A stretch of DNA of 37,640 nt from Williamwhitmania sp. (lineage in GTDB: Bacteria > Bacteroidota > Bacteroidia > Bacteroidales > Williamwhitmaniaceae): positions 1 to 37,640 of the forward strand of contig DATKVT010000199.1 of NCBI GenBank assembly GCA_035529935.1, written 5' to 3'. A model generated the notes under the pieces. That model did no database searches and was not told the DNA's origin. It saw nothing but the letters and a program-made list of their open reading frames with translations. The position numbers and the translations under genes are program-made. Positions 23,227 through 31,802 of the stretch are shown here, piece after piece. Positions within the stretch are counted from its first letter, which is position 1; each line of letters starts with the position of its first letter.

Positions 23227-23949
23227 TTAAAACAACTTGACAAGCTCGCGCAGTTCAGCAATCTCCCACGTTGTAGGTTGGTTGTGTTCAAGTTTGGTGG
23301 GGTTGAAAAAGACTTGCTTCATACCAATGCTTCGAGCACCGAGAATATCGGTTTCGAGGTCGTCACCTACCATGATGCTCTGCTTTACCGTGGCCCCAGC
23401 TTTTGCTAACGCATAGTTGAACACCTGTGGAGCTGGCTTTTGAAAGCCTGCTTCTTCGGATGTGACCACATGCGAAAAGAAGGGTTCTAGACCGGAACGG
23501 TTTATCTTCACAAACTGAACCTCCGAAAAGCCATTGGTGATAATGTGCAGAGAATATCGTTTTTTGAGGTATTGAAGGGTATCTAACGTGAAAGGGAGAA
23601 GGTTGGTTTTTAACGGACTTTGGAAAATATATTCATCATCAACCTGTTGAGCCAGAGTCTCATTTTTGATACCTATCTCGTTTAGAGTAAGATGAAAGCG
23701 TTTCCAGCGTAGAACCTCTTTTTTGATTGCGCCCTTCCGGTATTCGCTCCACAACCGGTTGTTGTGCTTGTGGTAAATTCGGGTAAACTCTTCAGCTGAA
23801 ACATCGGTTTGAGAAGCAATTTGCAGGTTGAATACCTCTGTCAACGTTTGGTTCGAATTTGTTTCAAAATCCCAAAGCGTTCTATCAAGATCAAAAAATA
23901 TATGCTTGATATTCAGTCTGTTTATGAACTTTGTGATCACTATTTTCAA
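23227..23949 (-). CDS. YjjG-family HAD nucleotidase
   Basis: HAD-superfamily phosphatases of the YjjG group dephosphorylate noncanonical pyrimidine nucleoside monophosphates. The 240-residue product has motif I FFDLDRTLWDF, motif II in LHIITNG, a motif III lysine in EAGFQKPAPQVF, and motif IV GDDLETDILGAR. The start is uncertain: TTG at 23949 and GTG at 23940 are the candidates, and there is no ATG between the promoter element (TACCTTTG, 23960-23967) and the catalytic motif. With the short leaders usual here, GTG at 23940 fits slightly better. It is convergent with dnaB and divergent from the DEAD-box helicase. Confidence 0.88.
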   Translation of the reverse strand: MKIVITKFINRLNIKHIFFDLDRTLWDFETNSNQTLTEVFNLQIASQTDVSAEEFTRIYHKHNNRLWSEYRKGAIKKEVLRWKRFHLTLNEIGIKNETLAQQVDDEYIFQSPLKTNLLPFTLDTLQYLKKRYSLHIITNGFSEVQFVKINRSGLEPFFSHVVTSEEAGFQKPAPQVFNYALAKAGATVKQSIMVGDDLETDILGARSIGMKQVFFNPTKLEHNQPTTWEIAELRELVKLF

Positions 23950-23959
23950 TTTTAATTGG

Positions 23960-23967
23960 CAAAGGTA
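23960..23967 (-). promoter_or_regulatory. -7 promoter element of the YjjG-like gene
   Basis: The minus strand reads TACCTTTG, an exact TAnnTTTG match. It is 10 bases before the TTG at 23949 and 19 before the GTG at 23940. Confidence 0.55.
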
Positions 23968-23999
23968 AGTACTTTACCAATTCTTTTATCGATAATGGT

Positions 24000-24007
24000 T
24001 AAATTTG
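24000..24007 (+). promoter_or_regulatory. -7 promoter element of the DEAD-box helicase gene
   Basis: TAAATTTG matches TAnnTTTG and is 33 bases before the ATG at 24041. It lies back to back with the promoter of the YjjG-like gene, with 32 bases between the two elements. Confidence 0.5.
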
Positions 24008-24040
24008 CACGTTACAGAAAATTAAGAATAAGTAAAGCGT

Positions 24041-25180
24041 ATGGCAGAAAAATTTTCCGATTTTGGCTTTATTAATGAAGTTCAGGTAGCGCTGGACTCC
24101 ATAGGATTTGAGCAGCCAACACCCATTCAGCAGCAGGCAATACCTGTGATTCAACAAGGTCATGATTTGATTGCCTGTGCACAAACTGGTACCGGAAAAA
24201 CTTTAGCTTTTGTTCTTCCCATACTCGACAAGCTATCGCGCAGACCTGGTGGTTCCAAGGGCGTTAATACACTTATTTTAGTTCCAACAAGGGAATTAGC
24301 TGTTCAGATCGACATGCAGCTGGAGGGCTTTAGCTACTTCTGCCCAGTTTCATCGCTAGCTGTTTATGGCGGCGGTGATGGTTCTGTTTGGGAGCAGCAG
24401 CGCAGTGGCCTTAGCGGTGGTGCCGATCTTGTTGTGGCAACTCCGGGGCGTATCCTAGCCCATATGGCGTTTTCGTATGTTGACTTCTCTAACTTGGAAT
24501 ATCTCATTTTGGACGAGGCCGATAGAATGCTTGACATGGGCTTTCACGATGATATAATGGCCGTGGTGAAGCAGCTGCCAGTGAAAAGGCAAACACTCCT
24601 TTTTTCTGCTACCATGCCCGATAAAATTCGTAAGCTGGCAAAGAAGATTCTCCAGAAACCGGAAGAGATTAATATCTCGGTTTCTAAGCCCTCTGAGAAT
24701 GTGCTTCAGGCATGCTACATGGTGGAGGATTCTCGTAAACCAGCCTTAGTTAAGCGACTGCTAGCCGATAAAAAGGAGATAAAAAGTGTGATTATCTTTT
24801 GCTCCACCAAGAGCAAGGTTCGGCTGTTGGACAGGGAGCTGCGCTCGCTTGGGTTAAGCGCAAAGGCTATTCACTCCGATTTGGAACAAAATGAGAGGGA
24901 GGAAGTGCTTCGTCAGTTTAGGAGCCGTAATTTCCAGCTGATGGTGGCTACCGATATCATTTCTCGCGGCATCGATATTGATCAAATTGACCTTGTGGTT
25001 AACTATGATGTTCCACACGATGCAGAGGACTATGTTCACCGTATTGGAAGAACTGCCAGGGCCGAGGCTGATGGTGTTGCCATTACGCTGGTGACAAAGG
25101 CGGAGCTGAGAAACTTTAAAAAGATAGAATCATTTCTGGGGCAAAGTATTTTCCAAATACCGCTGCCAACTGATTTGTAA
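24041..25180 (+). CDS. DEAD-box ATP-dependent RNA helicase (RhlE-like)
   Basis: This RNA helicase has 379 residues and both RecA-like domains but no long C-terminal RNA-binding tail. The Q motif is FEQPTPIQQQAIP near 24-36. Walker A is AQTGTGKT, Ia PTRELA, Ib TPGR, II DEAD (LILDEADRMLDMGF), III SAT, V TDIISRGIDI and VI HRIGRTARAE. The compact core resembles RhlE/SrmB members involved in ribosome assembly or RNA decay; the exact role is inferred. It has its own promoter at 24000-24007 and a strong terminator at 25205-25241. Confidence 0.93.
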   Translation: MAEKFSDFGFINEVQVALDSIGFEQPTPIQQQAIPVIQQGHDLIACAQTGTGKTLAFVLPILDKLSRRPGGSKGVNTLILVPTRELAVQIDMQLEGFSYFCPVSSLAVYGGGDGSVWEQQRSGLSGGADLVVATPGRILAHMAFSYVDFSNLEYLILDEADRMLDMGFHDDIMAVVKQLPVKRQTLLFSATMPDKIRKLAKKILQKPEEINISVSKPSENVLQACYMVEDSRKPALVKRLLADKKEIKSVIIFCSTKSKVRLLDRELRSLGLSAKAIHSDLEQNEREEVLRQFRSRNFQLMVATDIISRGIDIDQIDLVVNYDVPHDAEDYVHRIGRTARAEADGVAITLVTKAELRNFKKIESFLGQSIFQIPLPTDL

Positions 25181-25204
25181 CACCTACTATTTATCCATTG
25201 TTGT

Positions 25205-25241
25205 GCGGCAAAATCTTTACTTTTTTGCCGCTTTTATTTTT
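25205..25241 (+). terminator. Rho-independent terminator of the DEAD-box helicase gene
   Basis: GCGGCAAAA (25205-25213) pairs with TTTTGCCGC (25223-25231), followed by TTTTATTTTT. It is 24 bases past the stop codon and separates the helicase from the convergent rsmI. Confidence 0.85.
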
Positions 25242-25274
25242 CAATAGTGCGAGAACCTCAAAGGCTATTTTGAA

Positions 25275-25994
25275 TTAATCGCTTTCTTCCTCTCCCTCGC
25301 TATCATCTACAGCCTCCTCACGTTTAGGCTTACCAGCAACCACCATTACAATTTCTCCCTTTGGTGCTTTCTTTTGAAAGTGCTCGGCAAGTTCGGAAAG
25401 GGTGCCTCTTACAGTTTCTTCATGAATCTTGGTTAGTTCCCTTGAAACCGATGCTTTTCGATTACTACCAAAAAACTCTGCTAGCTGGGTGAGACTTTTT
25501 ACCAAGCGAAAGGGCGATTCATAAAAGACCATCGTTCGCTCTTCGTCAATAAGGCTCTCCATTCGCTTGTTGCGCCCTTTTTTTTGTGGAAGGAAGCCTT
25601 CGAACGTAAATCTATCACATGGCAATCCGGAGTTTACAAGTGCTGGGACAAAGGCGGTGGCACCTGGAAGGCATTCAACCTCTATTCCCTGCTCCAAACA
25701 GGTGCGAACGAGCAAAAAGCCTGGATCTGAAATGCCTGGTGTTCCGGCATCGGAAATAAGGGCAACGGTTTCACCCGCGGCTATTCTTGAGGCAACATAC
25801 TCAGCAGTTTTGTGCTCGTTAAACTTGTGGTGCGAGTGCATCTTGGCCTCAATGCCAAAATGCTTCAGCAAATGGCCGGAGGTTCTCGTATCCTCGGCCA
25901 GCACGAGACTTGCCTCTTTAAGAATACGCAGTGCTCTTAGGGTGATATCCTCCAAATTCCCAATGGGAGTTGGAATTAGTATAAGTTTCGACAT
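25275..25994 (-). CDS. rsmI: 16S rRNA (cytidine1402-2'-O)-methyltransferase RsmI
   Basis: RsmI adds the 2'-O-methyl group to C1402 of 16S rRNA using SAM. The 239-residue protein opens KLILIPTPIGNLEDITLRAL and has AEDTRTSGHLLKHF, ALISDAGTPGISDPG and FEGFLPQKKGRNKR, all typical. MVFYESPFRLVKSL follows in the C-terminal half. The tail is acidic (EEAVDDSEGEEESD) and beyond the usual fold. It starts two bases after the end of an unknown gene on the same strand, so they are probably co-transcribed. Confidence 0.95.
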   Translation of the reverse strand: MSKLILIPTPIGNLEDITLRALRILKEASLVLAEDTRTSGHLLKHFGIEAKMHSHHKFNEHKTAEYVASRIAAGETVALISDAGTPGISDPGFLLVRTCLEQGIEVECLPGATAFVPALVNSGLPCDRFTFEGFLPQKKGRNKRMESLIDEERTMVFYESPFRLVKSLTQLAEFFGSNRKASVSRELTKIHEETVRGTLSELAEHFQKKAPKGEIVMVVAGKPKREEAVDDSEGEEESD

Positions 25995-25996
25995 GG

Positions 25997-26770
25997 TTAT
26001 GGTTGGATAATAAATCGACGCTGGAGGAGTTCAATGAGCTTGATAACGGTTTGATCGTTAGCTTGCCAGTCGAAGTTATCGCCAACATAGATGAGTGCTT
26101 CCTCAATGGTGTTCATGCTATTGAGGTCATGAATGGTATCCTGAAATCGCTGGCTATCGCCGCCAAACAGTTCGCGCGTAAACAGGAACTTATCGTTGAT
26201 ACCAATGGCCTTGTTCAAATCTTTGATAGGCTTGGATTGCATCATGGAGGCTACATCGTGCTTTTCGGTATTTTCAGCAAGAAACTCATTTAGAAATCGC
26301 TTCCCAGAGCGCAGCTTTTCTCCAAGTGTTTCGGTAGGCTTTACTGCCTTATCCTCAACTTTCGCTGGAGGAGTTGGATTGACTCTTGAATCAGATTTCG
26401 TTACTCTTTTTTCTGAACCAGAGGAAGGAATCTGCTTTGGTCGTATGTTTTCAATCTCGTTAATCGTCTCTTTGGCGGGATTGTTATTTACATCAACATT
26501 TGGAATGAAGATTGTTTCCGTAGGTCGACTAGGAGTGGAGGCAATATTTTGGTTGATATTGGCCTTTTCTTCAGTGCTTACTGTGGGTTCAGAAATAATT
26601 TTATTGTTCTGGAAAAGCAAAAAATCATATGCGTTTCGCAGTTTCTCTAGAAGAATTGCTTGCTCAATGGCGGGCTGTTTGCCCGACTCTTCCATCTTGC
26701 GGGCAAGCAGAATAGCCTTCTCCAGCTCCTCAATCAAGGTTGTTAAGTACGAATTGTGGCTCATCTGCAT
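25997..26770 (-). CDS. Conserved-looking protein of unknown function, upstream of rsmI
   Basis: I do not recognise a named family in this 257-residue protein. Three parts are visible: an N-terminal helical segment of about 57 residues ([17 protein letters not shown]), a low-complexity linker from about 60 to 165 rich in Asn, Pro, Thr, Ser and Glu, and a compact C-terminal domain from about 185 ([41 protein letters not shown]). There is no signal peptide or membrane helix. Two ATGs, at 26770 and 26764, are possible starts. The gene is two bases from rsmI and divergent from tdk across a near-palindromic promoter. Similar three-part proteins next to tdk or rsmI are familiar to me from Bacteroidota, without a known function. 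Confidence 0.78.
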   Translation of the reverse strand: MQMSHNSYLTTLIEELEKAILLARKMEESGKQPAIEQAILLEKLRNAYDFLLFQNNKIISEPTVSTEEKANINQNIASTPSRPTETIFIPNVDVNNNPAKETINEIENIRPKQIPSSGSEKRVTKSDSRVNPTPPAKVEDKAVKPTETLGEKLRSGKRFLNEFLAENTEKHDVASMMQSKPIKDLNKAIGINDKFLFTRELFGGDSQRFQDTIHDLNSMNTIEEALIYVGDNFDWQANDQTVIKLIELLQRRFIIQP

Positions 26771-26798
26771 TTTTTTTAGTTGGCTTGTTGTTAGAAAA

Positions 26799-26818
26799 TT
26801 TACTTTTGTAAAAGTAAA
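26799..26818. promoter_or_regulatory. Near-palindromic divergent promoter between tdk and the unknown gene
   Basis: TACTTTTG at 26801-26808 is an exact plus-strand -7 element for tdk, with TTG 18 bases upstream at 26780-26782. Directly abutting, the minus strand reads TACTTTTA at 26809-26816, one mismatch from the consensus, facing the unknown gene. Together they form an inverted repeat with arms TTTACTTTT and AAAAGTAAA. Occupancy of one promoter should exclude the other. Confidence 0.55.
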
Positions 26819-26840
26819 TAATCTGCCTAAACTCTGGGGA

Positions 26841-27425
26841 ATGTTTTTAGAAAATTCAATTACTGAAGGAGCGAAGAGGGGTTGGATCGAAGTTATCTGT
26901 GGCTCAATGTTTAGTGGGAAAACAGAGGAACTAATTCGAAGACTTAAGCGAGCAAAGTTTGCAAATCAACGGGTTGAAATATTTAAGCCCCAGATAGATA
27001 CGCGCTATTCGGAGGCGGAGGTGGTGTCGCACGATGCTAACTCGATTCTTTCCACTCCGGTAACCTCATCGCGTAATATTTCGCTCATGGTTTCAGAGGT
27101 TGATGTTGTGGGAATCGACGAAGCGCAGTTTTTTGATGCTGGGCTGGTTGAGGTTTGCAATCAGCTGGCAGACCAAGGCATTCGCGTTATTGTGGCTGGG
27201 CTTGACATGGACTTTAGAGGAATGCCCTTTGGCCCAATGCCAGCAATTATTGCAACGGCAGAGTATGTTACAAAAGTTCATGCCATCTGTATGCAGTGTG
27301 GTAATTTGGCTCAGTTTTCTCATAGGAAAACAATGGCCGACAAGCTCGTTGTACTTGGTGAAAAGGATATATACGAACCATTATGTAGGAGCTGTTTTAT
27401 TAAGGCCACCGCAAAACAAAAATAG
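26841..27425 (+). CDS. tdk: Thymidine kinase
   Basis: Tdk salvages thymidine (and deoxyuridine) by ATP-dependent phosphorylation. From the ATG at 26841 the protein has 194 residues, the normal type II length; the open frame continues upstream but that part is antisense to the neighbouring gene. [15 protein letters not shown] at 21-35 is the P-loop, [10 protein letters not shown] holds the catalytic Glu, and the structural zinc site is seen in CMQCGN and a C-terminal [18 protein letters not shown] is the lasso-region motif. It is 11 bases from the murF-alr gene, so the two are likely one transcript. Confidence 0.95.
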   Translation: MFLENSITEGAKRGWIEVICGSMFSGKTEELIRRLKRAKFANQRVEIFKPQIDTRYSEAEVVSHDANSILSTPVTSSRNISLMVSEVDVVGIDEAQFFDAGLVEVCNQLADQGIRVIVAGLDMDFRGMPFGPMPAIIATAEYVTKVHAICMQCGNLAQFSHRKTMADKLVVLGEKDIYEPLCRSCFIKATAKQK

Positions 27426-27436
27426 AATAGAGCTAC

Positions 27437-29902
27437 ATGGAATTGACACGTATCATAGAAGTTGCTGAAGCAATTAATGGCACACTGCAGGGCGATGTCA
27501 ATACTACAGTTGACAACATTACCATCGACAGCCGTACAATAAGTTCGGCAAAACATACACTCTTTTTTGCCATAAAAGGAAGCCGCCACAATGGTCACCA
27601 GTTCATTCATTCACTATATGATTTGGGTGTGCGTGCTTTTGTGGTATCGGATGTCCCAAAGGATATAACTCAAATGGACGGCGCTTCGTTTATAGTGGTG
27701 CACAATACTTTACTGGCACTTCAGCGGTTGGCAATTTGGCATAGAAGCAAGTTTAATATCCCTGTTGTTGGAATTACCGGAAGCAATGGAAAAACCATTG
27801 TAAAGGAGTGGCTTTATCAGCTGCTACACCAAAAAGTGCACGTGGTTCGAAGCCCAAGAAGCTACAACAGCCAGGTGGGAGTTCCGCTATCTGTCCTTTT
27901 AATTGAGGAGGGAACGGAGTTGGCAATATTTGAGGCTGGTATTTCCCTGTCAGGTGAAATGGCTTTGCTCCAGCCGATTATCAATCCCACTATTGGCATA
28001 TTCACCAACCTTGGTCAGGCGCATCAGGAAAATTTTTCCACTTTGGAGGAGAAGGTGCGCGAGAAGTTGACCCTATTCAAAAATTCCGATGTCTTAATCT
28101 GCTCTGCAGATCAGGAAGAGGTTATGCGCATAGCCATTAAAGAGGCTGCTGTCAATGGGTATCGTCTCTTCACCTGGTCCTCTAATGGGGCTTCTGCTGA
28201 TGTTGGGGTTTCTCGCAAATCTTCGGGCAAAGGGTCTACGCTTGAAGTAGTGTATAAGCAAAAGCAACTTCATATTGATCTCCCTTTTCGTGATGCTGCA
28301 TCGGTGGAAAATGCCATTCATTGCCTATCGCTTCTTCTTTACCTTGGGCATACCGATTTGATATTGTCGGGTGCTTTAATGGCACTAGCGCCAGTGGCTA
28401 TGCGCATGGAGCTAAAGGAGGCCGTTAATGGAAGCACGCTCATCAACGACAGTTATAACTCAGATATAAACTCACTGACAATAGCTCTCGATTTTTTAAA
28501 TAATCAGGTACAGCATACCGCCAAAACGCTCATCATTTCAGATATTCTTCAGAGTGGAAAAAAGGAGCAAGAACTTTACAGGGAGGTGGCACAGCTGGCT
28601 GCAGCAAAAGGAGTTAATAAAATATATGGTATTGGACCTGCGATATCGACCTGTGCGGAGTATTTTCCAAAATCTTCCCAGTTTTTTCTTACAACGGAAG
28701 CATTCTTGGCAAAGGCATCCAAGGAGGCTTTCCATGATGAGGCCATTTTGGTTAAAGGTTCTCGTGACTTTGGTTTTGAGCGAATCACCTCCTTTTTGGA
28801 ACGGAAGGTTCATACTACAGTGCTCGAGATAAACCTAAACGCGCTAGTTCATAACCTCAACCACTTTAGAGGTTTATTAAAGCCGGAAACCAAGGTAATG
28901 GCCATGGTAAAAGCCTTCTCATACGGAAGTGGGTCATACGAAATAGCCAGCCTTCTGCAGTTTCACCGAGTCGATTACTTGGCAGTGGCCTTTGCCGATG
29001 AGGGTGTTGCTTTGCGAGAAGCTGGCATTACCATGCCAATACTGGTGCTGAACCCGGAAATGGGGAGCTTTGGCACTATGGTTGAGCACAAGCTGGAGCC
29101 TGAAATATACAACCTAGCCTCGTTAAAGGAGTTTTCGCGCGAGGTGGAGCATTGGGGAATGATGGACTATCCCATCCACGTGAAGCTGGACACCGGAATG
29201 CACCGTCTTGGCTTTATTGAAAAAGATGTATCGACACTCATTGCTGAGTTGAAAAGTAATGGCAGCGTTAAGGTAATGTCGGCCTTTGCTCACCTAGCTG
29301 CCGCCGATGAGCCGAAGCACGATAAGTTTACTAGAGAACAGATTGCTCTTTTTGAGAAGTTAAGCGAGCAGCTGCAGCAGGAGCTAGGTTACCAGATTAT
29401 TAGGCACACACTAAATTCCTCAGGAATTGAACGTTTTTCTGAGGCTCAGTTCGATATGGTTAGGCTTGGGATTGGTCTTTACGGCGTCAGCGCTTTGCCC
29501 AACAGCCCGCTTCGTGCCGTGAGCTCTTTAAAGAGTACAATCGTTCAAATAAAGGAGATTCTACCCGGCGAATCGGTTGGGTATGGACGCAAGGGACAGG
29601 TAACACGTCCTTCGCGCATTGCCACCGTTCCCATTGGCTATGCCGATGGGCTAAATAGATTATTGAGCAATGGGGTTGGGGAATTTGTTGTGAGAGGCAA
29701 GCGTGTTCCAATTATTGGAAATATTTGCATGGACCTCTGCATGGTTGACATCACCGATGTTAATGCAGAGGAGGGGGATGAGGTTCTTGTGTTTGGAGAA
29801 AATCCTTCAATTGTGGAGATTTCTGAAAAGTTGAGAACCATTCCCTACGAGGTGTTAACGGGCATTTCAAGAAGAGTAAAGAGAGTTTACTTTCAGGAGT
29901 AA
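27437..29902 (+). CDS. Bifunctional MurF ligase / alanine racemase fusion
   Basis: This 821-residue fusion joins two peptidoglycan enzymes. Residues 1-455 are MurF, which adds D-Ala-D-Ala to UDP-MurNAc-tripeptide: IDSRTISSA, the P-loop GITGSNGKT (K119), FTNLGQAHQENF and INDSYNSDINSL. Residues from about 459 are a PLP-dependent alanine racemase: VMAMVKAFSYGSG (PLP-Lys about 492), HVKLDTGMHRLGF, a Tyr in SVGYGRKG that fits the second catalytic base, VPIGYADG and GNICMDLCMVD. The fusion is a known Bacteroidota arrangement. With Ddl at 6198-7196 the window holds three consecutive steps for D-Ala handling. It follows tdk by 11 bases. Confidence 0.95.
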   Translation: MELTRIIEVAEAINGTLQGDVNTTVDNITIDSRTISSAKHTLFFAIKGSRHNGHQFIHSLYDLGVRAFVVSDVPKDITQMDGASFIVVHNTLLALQRLAIWHRSKFNIPVVGITGSNGKTIVKEWLYQLLHQKVHVVRSPRSYNSQVGVPLSVLLIEEGTELAIFEAGISLSGEMALLQPIINPTIGIFTNLGQAHQENFSTLEEKVREKLTLFKNSDVLICSADQEEVMRIAIKEAAVNGYRLFTWSSNGASADVGVSRKSSGKGSTLEVVYKQKQLHIDLPFRDAASVENAIHCLSLLLYLGHTDLILSGALMALAPVAMRMELKEAVNGSTLINDSYNSDINSLTIALDFLNNQVQHTAKTLIISDILQSGKKEQELYREVAQLAAAKGVNKIYGIGPAISTCAEYFPKSSQFFLTTEAFLAKASKEAFHDEAILVKGSRDFGFERITSFLERKVHTTVLEINLNALVHNLNHFRGLLKPETKVMAMVKAFSYGSGSYEIASLLQFHRVDYLAVAFADEGVALREAGITMPILVLNPEMGSFGTMVEHKLEPEIYNLASLKEFSREVEHWGMMDYPIHVKLDTGMHRLGFIEKDVSTLIAELKSNGSVKVMSAFAHLAAADEPKHDKFTREQIALFEKLSEQLQQELGYQIIRHTLNSSGIERFSEAQFDMVRLGIGLYGVSALPNSPLRAVSSLKSTIVQIKEILPGESVGYGRKGQVTRPSRIATVPIGYADGLNRLLSNGVGEFVVRGKRVPIIGNICMDLCMVDITDVNAEEGDEVLVFGENPSIVEISEKLRTIPYEVLTGISRRVKRVYFQE

Positions 29903-29933
29903 TTCCATTGAAGTGATAAATACATACGCAAAT

Positions 29934-30710
29934 ATGATAAAGCTTTCGGTTGTCATCATCACATTTAACGAGGAGAAGAACCTTGACCGATGTCTGAAGT
30001 CAGTGCTCGATATTGCTGATGATATTGTGGTGGTTGATTCCTTTTCGAAGGATAGAACTAAGGAGATTGCCCTTTCGTATGGAGCAAGGTTTATAGAGCA
30101 TGCATTTGAGGGCCATATTGAGCAAAAGAACTGGGCTATAACCCAGGCGCAAAATCCTTATGTTCTCTCTCTCGATGCCGATGAGGTGCTCTCCGATGAG
30201 TTGAAGGCCTCAATAATGAAGGTTAAGGAGTCATGGGAGCACGATGGCTACGAAATGAACCGGTTGACTAACTACTGTGGAAAGTGGATTCGCCATGGCG
30301 GCTGGTATCCAGACGTTAAGCTTCGACTCTGGGATAGCCGCAAGGGCAGCTGGGGCGGGGTAAATCCACACGACAGGTATGAAATGGAAAAGGATGCAAA
30401 GATTGCCCACATCAATGGTGACCTGCTTCACTACTCATACTACACCTTTGAAGACCATATAAAGCAGGTAAACAAGTTTACCGACATTGCCGCAAACATG
30501 CTTCTGAAGGCGGGGAAGAGTCCAAGCCATTTTAAGATTTTCTTGGGCCCAAAATTCAAATTCTTCCGCGATTACATTCTGAAGCTAGGTTTTCTTGACG
30601 GCTACTATGGATACACCATTGCCAAGATATCGGCACACGCAAATTTCTTGAAGTATGCCAAGCATAAGCAGATGTATTTAGCAAAGAGAGACGCAGATGC
30701 AAAAGGTTGA
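29934..30710 (+). CDS. Family 2 glycosyltransferase (LPS core, WaaE-like)
   Basis: This cytosolic or peripheral GT2 resembles the beta-1,4-glucosyltransferases of the KdtX/WaaE group that act on the LPS core. I start at the ATG at 29934 (258 residues), which opens MIKLSVVIITFNEEKNLDRC; the GTG at 29913 would only add seven residues. IVVVDSFSKDRTKEIA and LSLDADEVLSDEL are the nucleotide-sugar and metal motifs, and NYCGKWIRHGGWYPD is typical of the group. DLLHYSYYTFEDHIKQVNKF lies in the C-terminal half. It overlaps the next glycosyltransferase by 14 bases. Confidence 0.88.
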   Translation: MIKLSVVIITFNEEKNLDRCLKSVLDIADDIVVVDSFSKDRTKEIALSYGARFIEHAFEGHIEQKNWAITQAQNPYVLSLDADEVLSDELKASIMKVKESWEHDGYEMNRLTNYCGKWIRHGGWYPDVKLRLWDSRKGSWGGVNPHDRYEMEKDAKIAHINGDLLHYSYYTFEDHIKQVNKFTDIAANMLLKAGKSPSHFKIFLGPKFKFFRDYILKLGFLDGYYGYTIAKISAHANFLKYAKHKQMYLAKRDADAKG

Positions 30711-31725
30711 ACGAGTTCTGATAAGCCGTACTGATAATCTTGGAGATGTTATTCTTACGCTTCCACTTGCCGGATATATTAAGAGTAAGTGGCCAAGCGC
30801 TGAGGTTTTCTTTCTTGGAAAAGCTTATACTAAGCCATTGATAGATGCCTGCATCCATGTGGATAGATTTCTCGACTGGGACGCGCTTGCCAGCCTATCC
30901 GAAGACGAAGCAATTTCTACGCTCAAGCAGCTCCGTATTTCCACGGTTGTGCATGTCTTTCCCAACAAGGCATTTGCATGGCTCTGCAAGAGAGCAAGTA
31001 TTCCCATGCGGATTGGAACCACAAATCGGATTTTTCACTGGAGTAGCTGCAATAAGCTGGTAAAGTTATCGCGCAAAAATTCTCCTTTTCATGAATCGGA
31101 GCTGAACTTTGCGTTACTAAAGCCCATTTTCCCCAACGCTACTTTTCCCTCAAAGGAGGAAATTGCTACGCTTTATGGCTTTAGTAGGGTGGAGCCGCTG
31201 GAGAAACGCTTTGCTTCCTTGATAAACGACCATAAGGTAAACGTTATTCTTCATCCTAAATCGAAGGGAAGCGCAAGGGAGTGGGGCTTGGATAATTACC
31301 AACGGTTAATTGACCTGTTGGGAAGCGAAAAGTATAACGTTTTTGTCACTGGCACTGAGGCAGAGGGAGAGGGAGAGCTGCTGCGGGATAGACTGATTAA
31401 GCCCAATCCAGCTGTTGTAGACCTCACTGGGAGAATGAGCCTTTCGCAGCTAATTAGCTTTATTGAAAGTGCTGATGCCTTGGTGGCCTGCAGTACCGGT
31501 CCGCTACACATTGCTTCGGCCTTGGGTAAGTTGACCATTGGCCTTTTCCCCCCAATCCGACCAATGCATCCGGGGCGATGGGCTCCAATTGGCGCTCAAG
31601 CAAAAGTGCTAGTAAAAGGCGATGAGTGCTCCGATTGCCGGAAAACGATGCACTGCCACTGCATTACTGAGATTCAACCGGAAGAGGTTGCGGTGCTATT
31701 GACTGGATTCAAAAAAAAGGAGTAG
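30697..31725 (+). CDS. Family 9 glycosyltransferase (heptosyltransferase-like)
   Basis: The family transfers ADP-heptose or related sugars to the LPS inner core. The 342-residue protein opens with RVLISRTDNLGDVILTLPLA, the standard GT9 N-terminus, and has HPKSKGSAREWGLDNYQRL and ACSTGPLHIASALGK, the conserved nucleotide-sugar site. GLFPP follows. The C-terminus carries a cysteine-rich patch, CSDCRKTMHCHC, at about residues 309-320, which is not part of the catalytic fold. The gene overlaps the upstream GT2 by 14 bases, so both are probably made together. Confidence 0.9.
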   Translation: MQKVERVLISRTDNLGDVILTLPLAGYIKSKWPSAEVFFLGKAYTKPLIDACIHVDRFLDWDALASLSEDEAISTLKQLRISTVVHVFPNKAFAWLCKRASIPMRIGTTNRIFHWSSCNKLVKLSRKNSPFHESELNFALLKPIFPNATFPSKEEIATLYGFSRVEPLEKRFASLINDHKVNVILHPKSKGSAREWGLDNYQRLIDLLGSEKYNVFVTGTEAEGEGELLRDRLIKPNPAVVDLTGRMSLSQLISFIESADALVACSTGPLHIASALGKLTIGLFPPIRPMHPGRWAPIGAQAKVLVKGDECSDCRKTMHCHCITEIQPEEVAVLLTGFKKKE

Positions 31726-31802
31726 CTAGCATCCACATTTTGTTGATTTATGCTCAGCATGAATCTGGGGAAATAATTTTCGACCGTTTTGGCCACTTCA
31801 TC

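Noticed and set aside
23198..23232. TTTTAACC...GGTTAAAA repeat between dnaB and the YjjG-like gene
   Set aside because: Both arms include stop-codon context, the loop is 19 bases, the stem is AT-rich and there is no T-tract; too weak to call a bidirectional terminator.
26196..26840. A long N-terminal extension of thymidine kinase
   Set aside because: It is antisense to the unknown gene at 25997-26770 and precedes the tdk promoter; Tdk of normal length starts at 26841.
31726..31802. A small gene or terminator between the convergent GT9 and GT-C genes
   Set aside because: Only short, weak repeats (such as ATGCT-C-AGCAT) are present, and no open frame of coding character.
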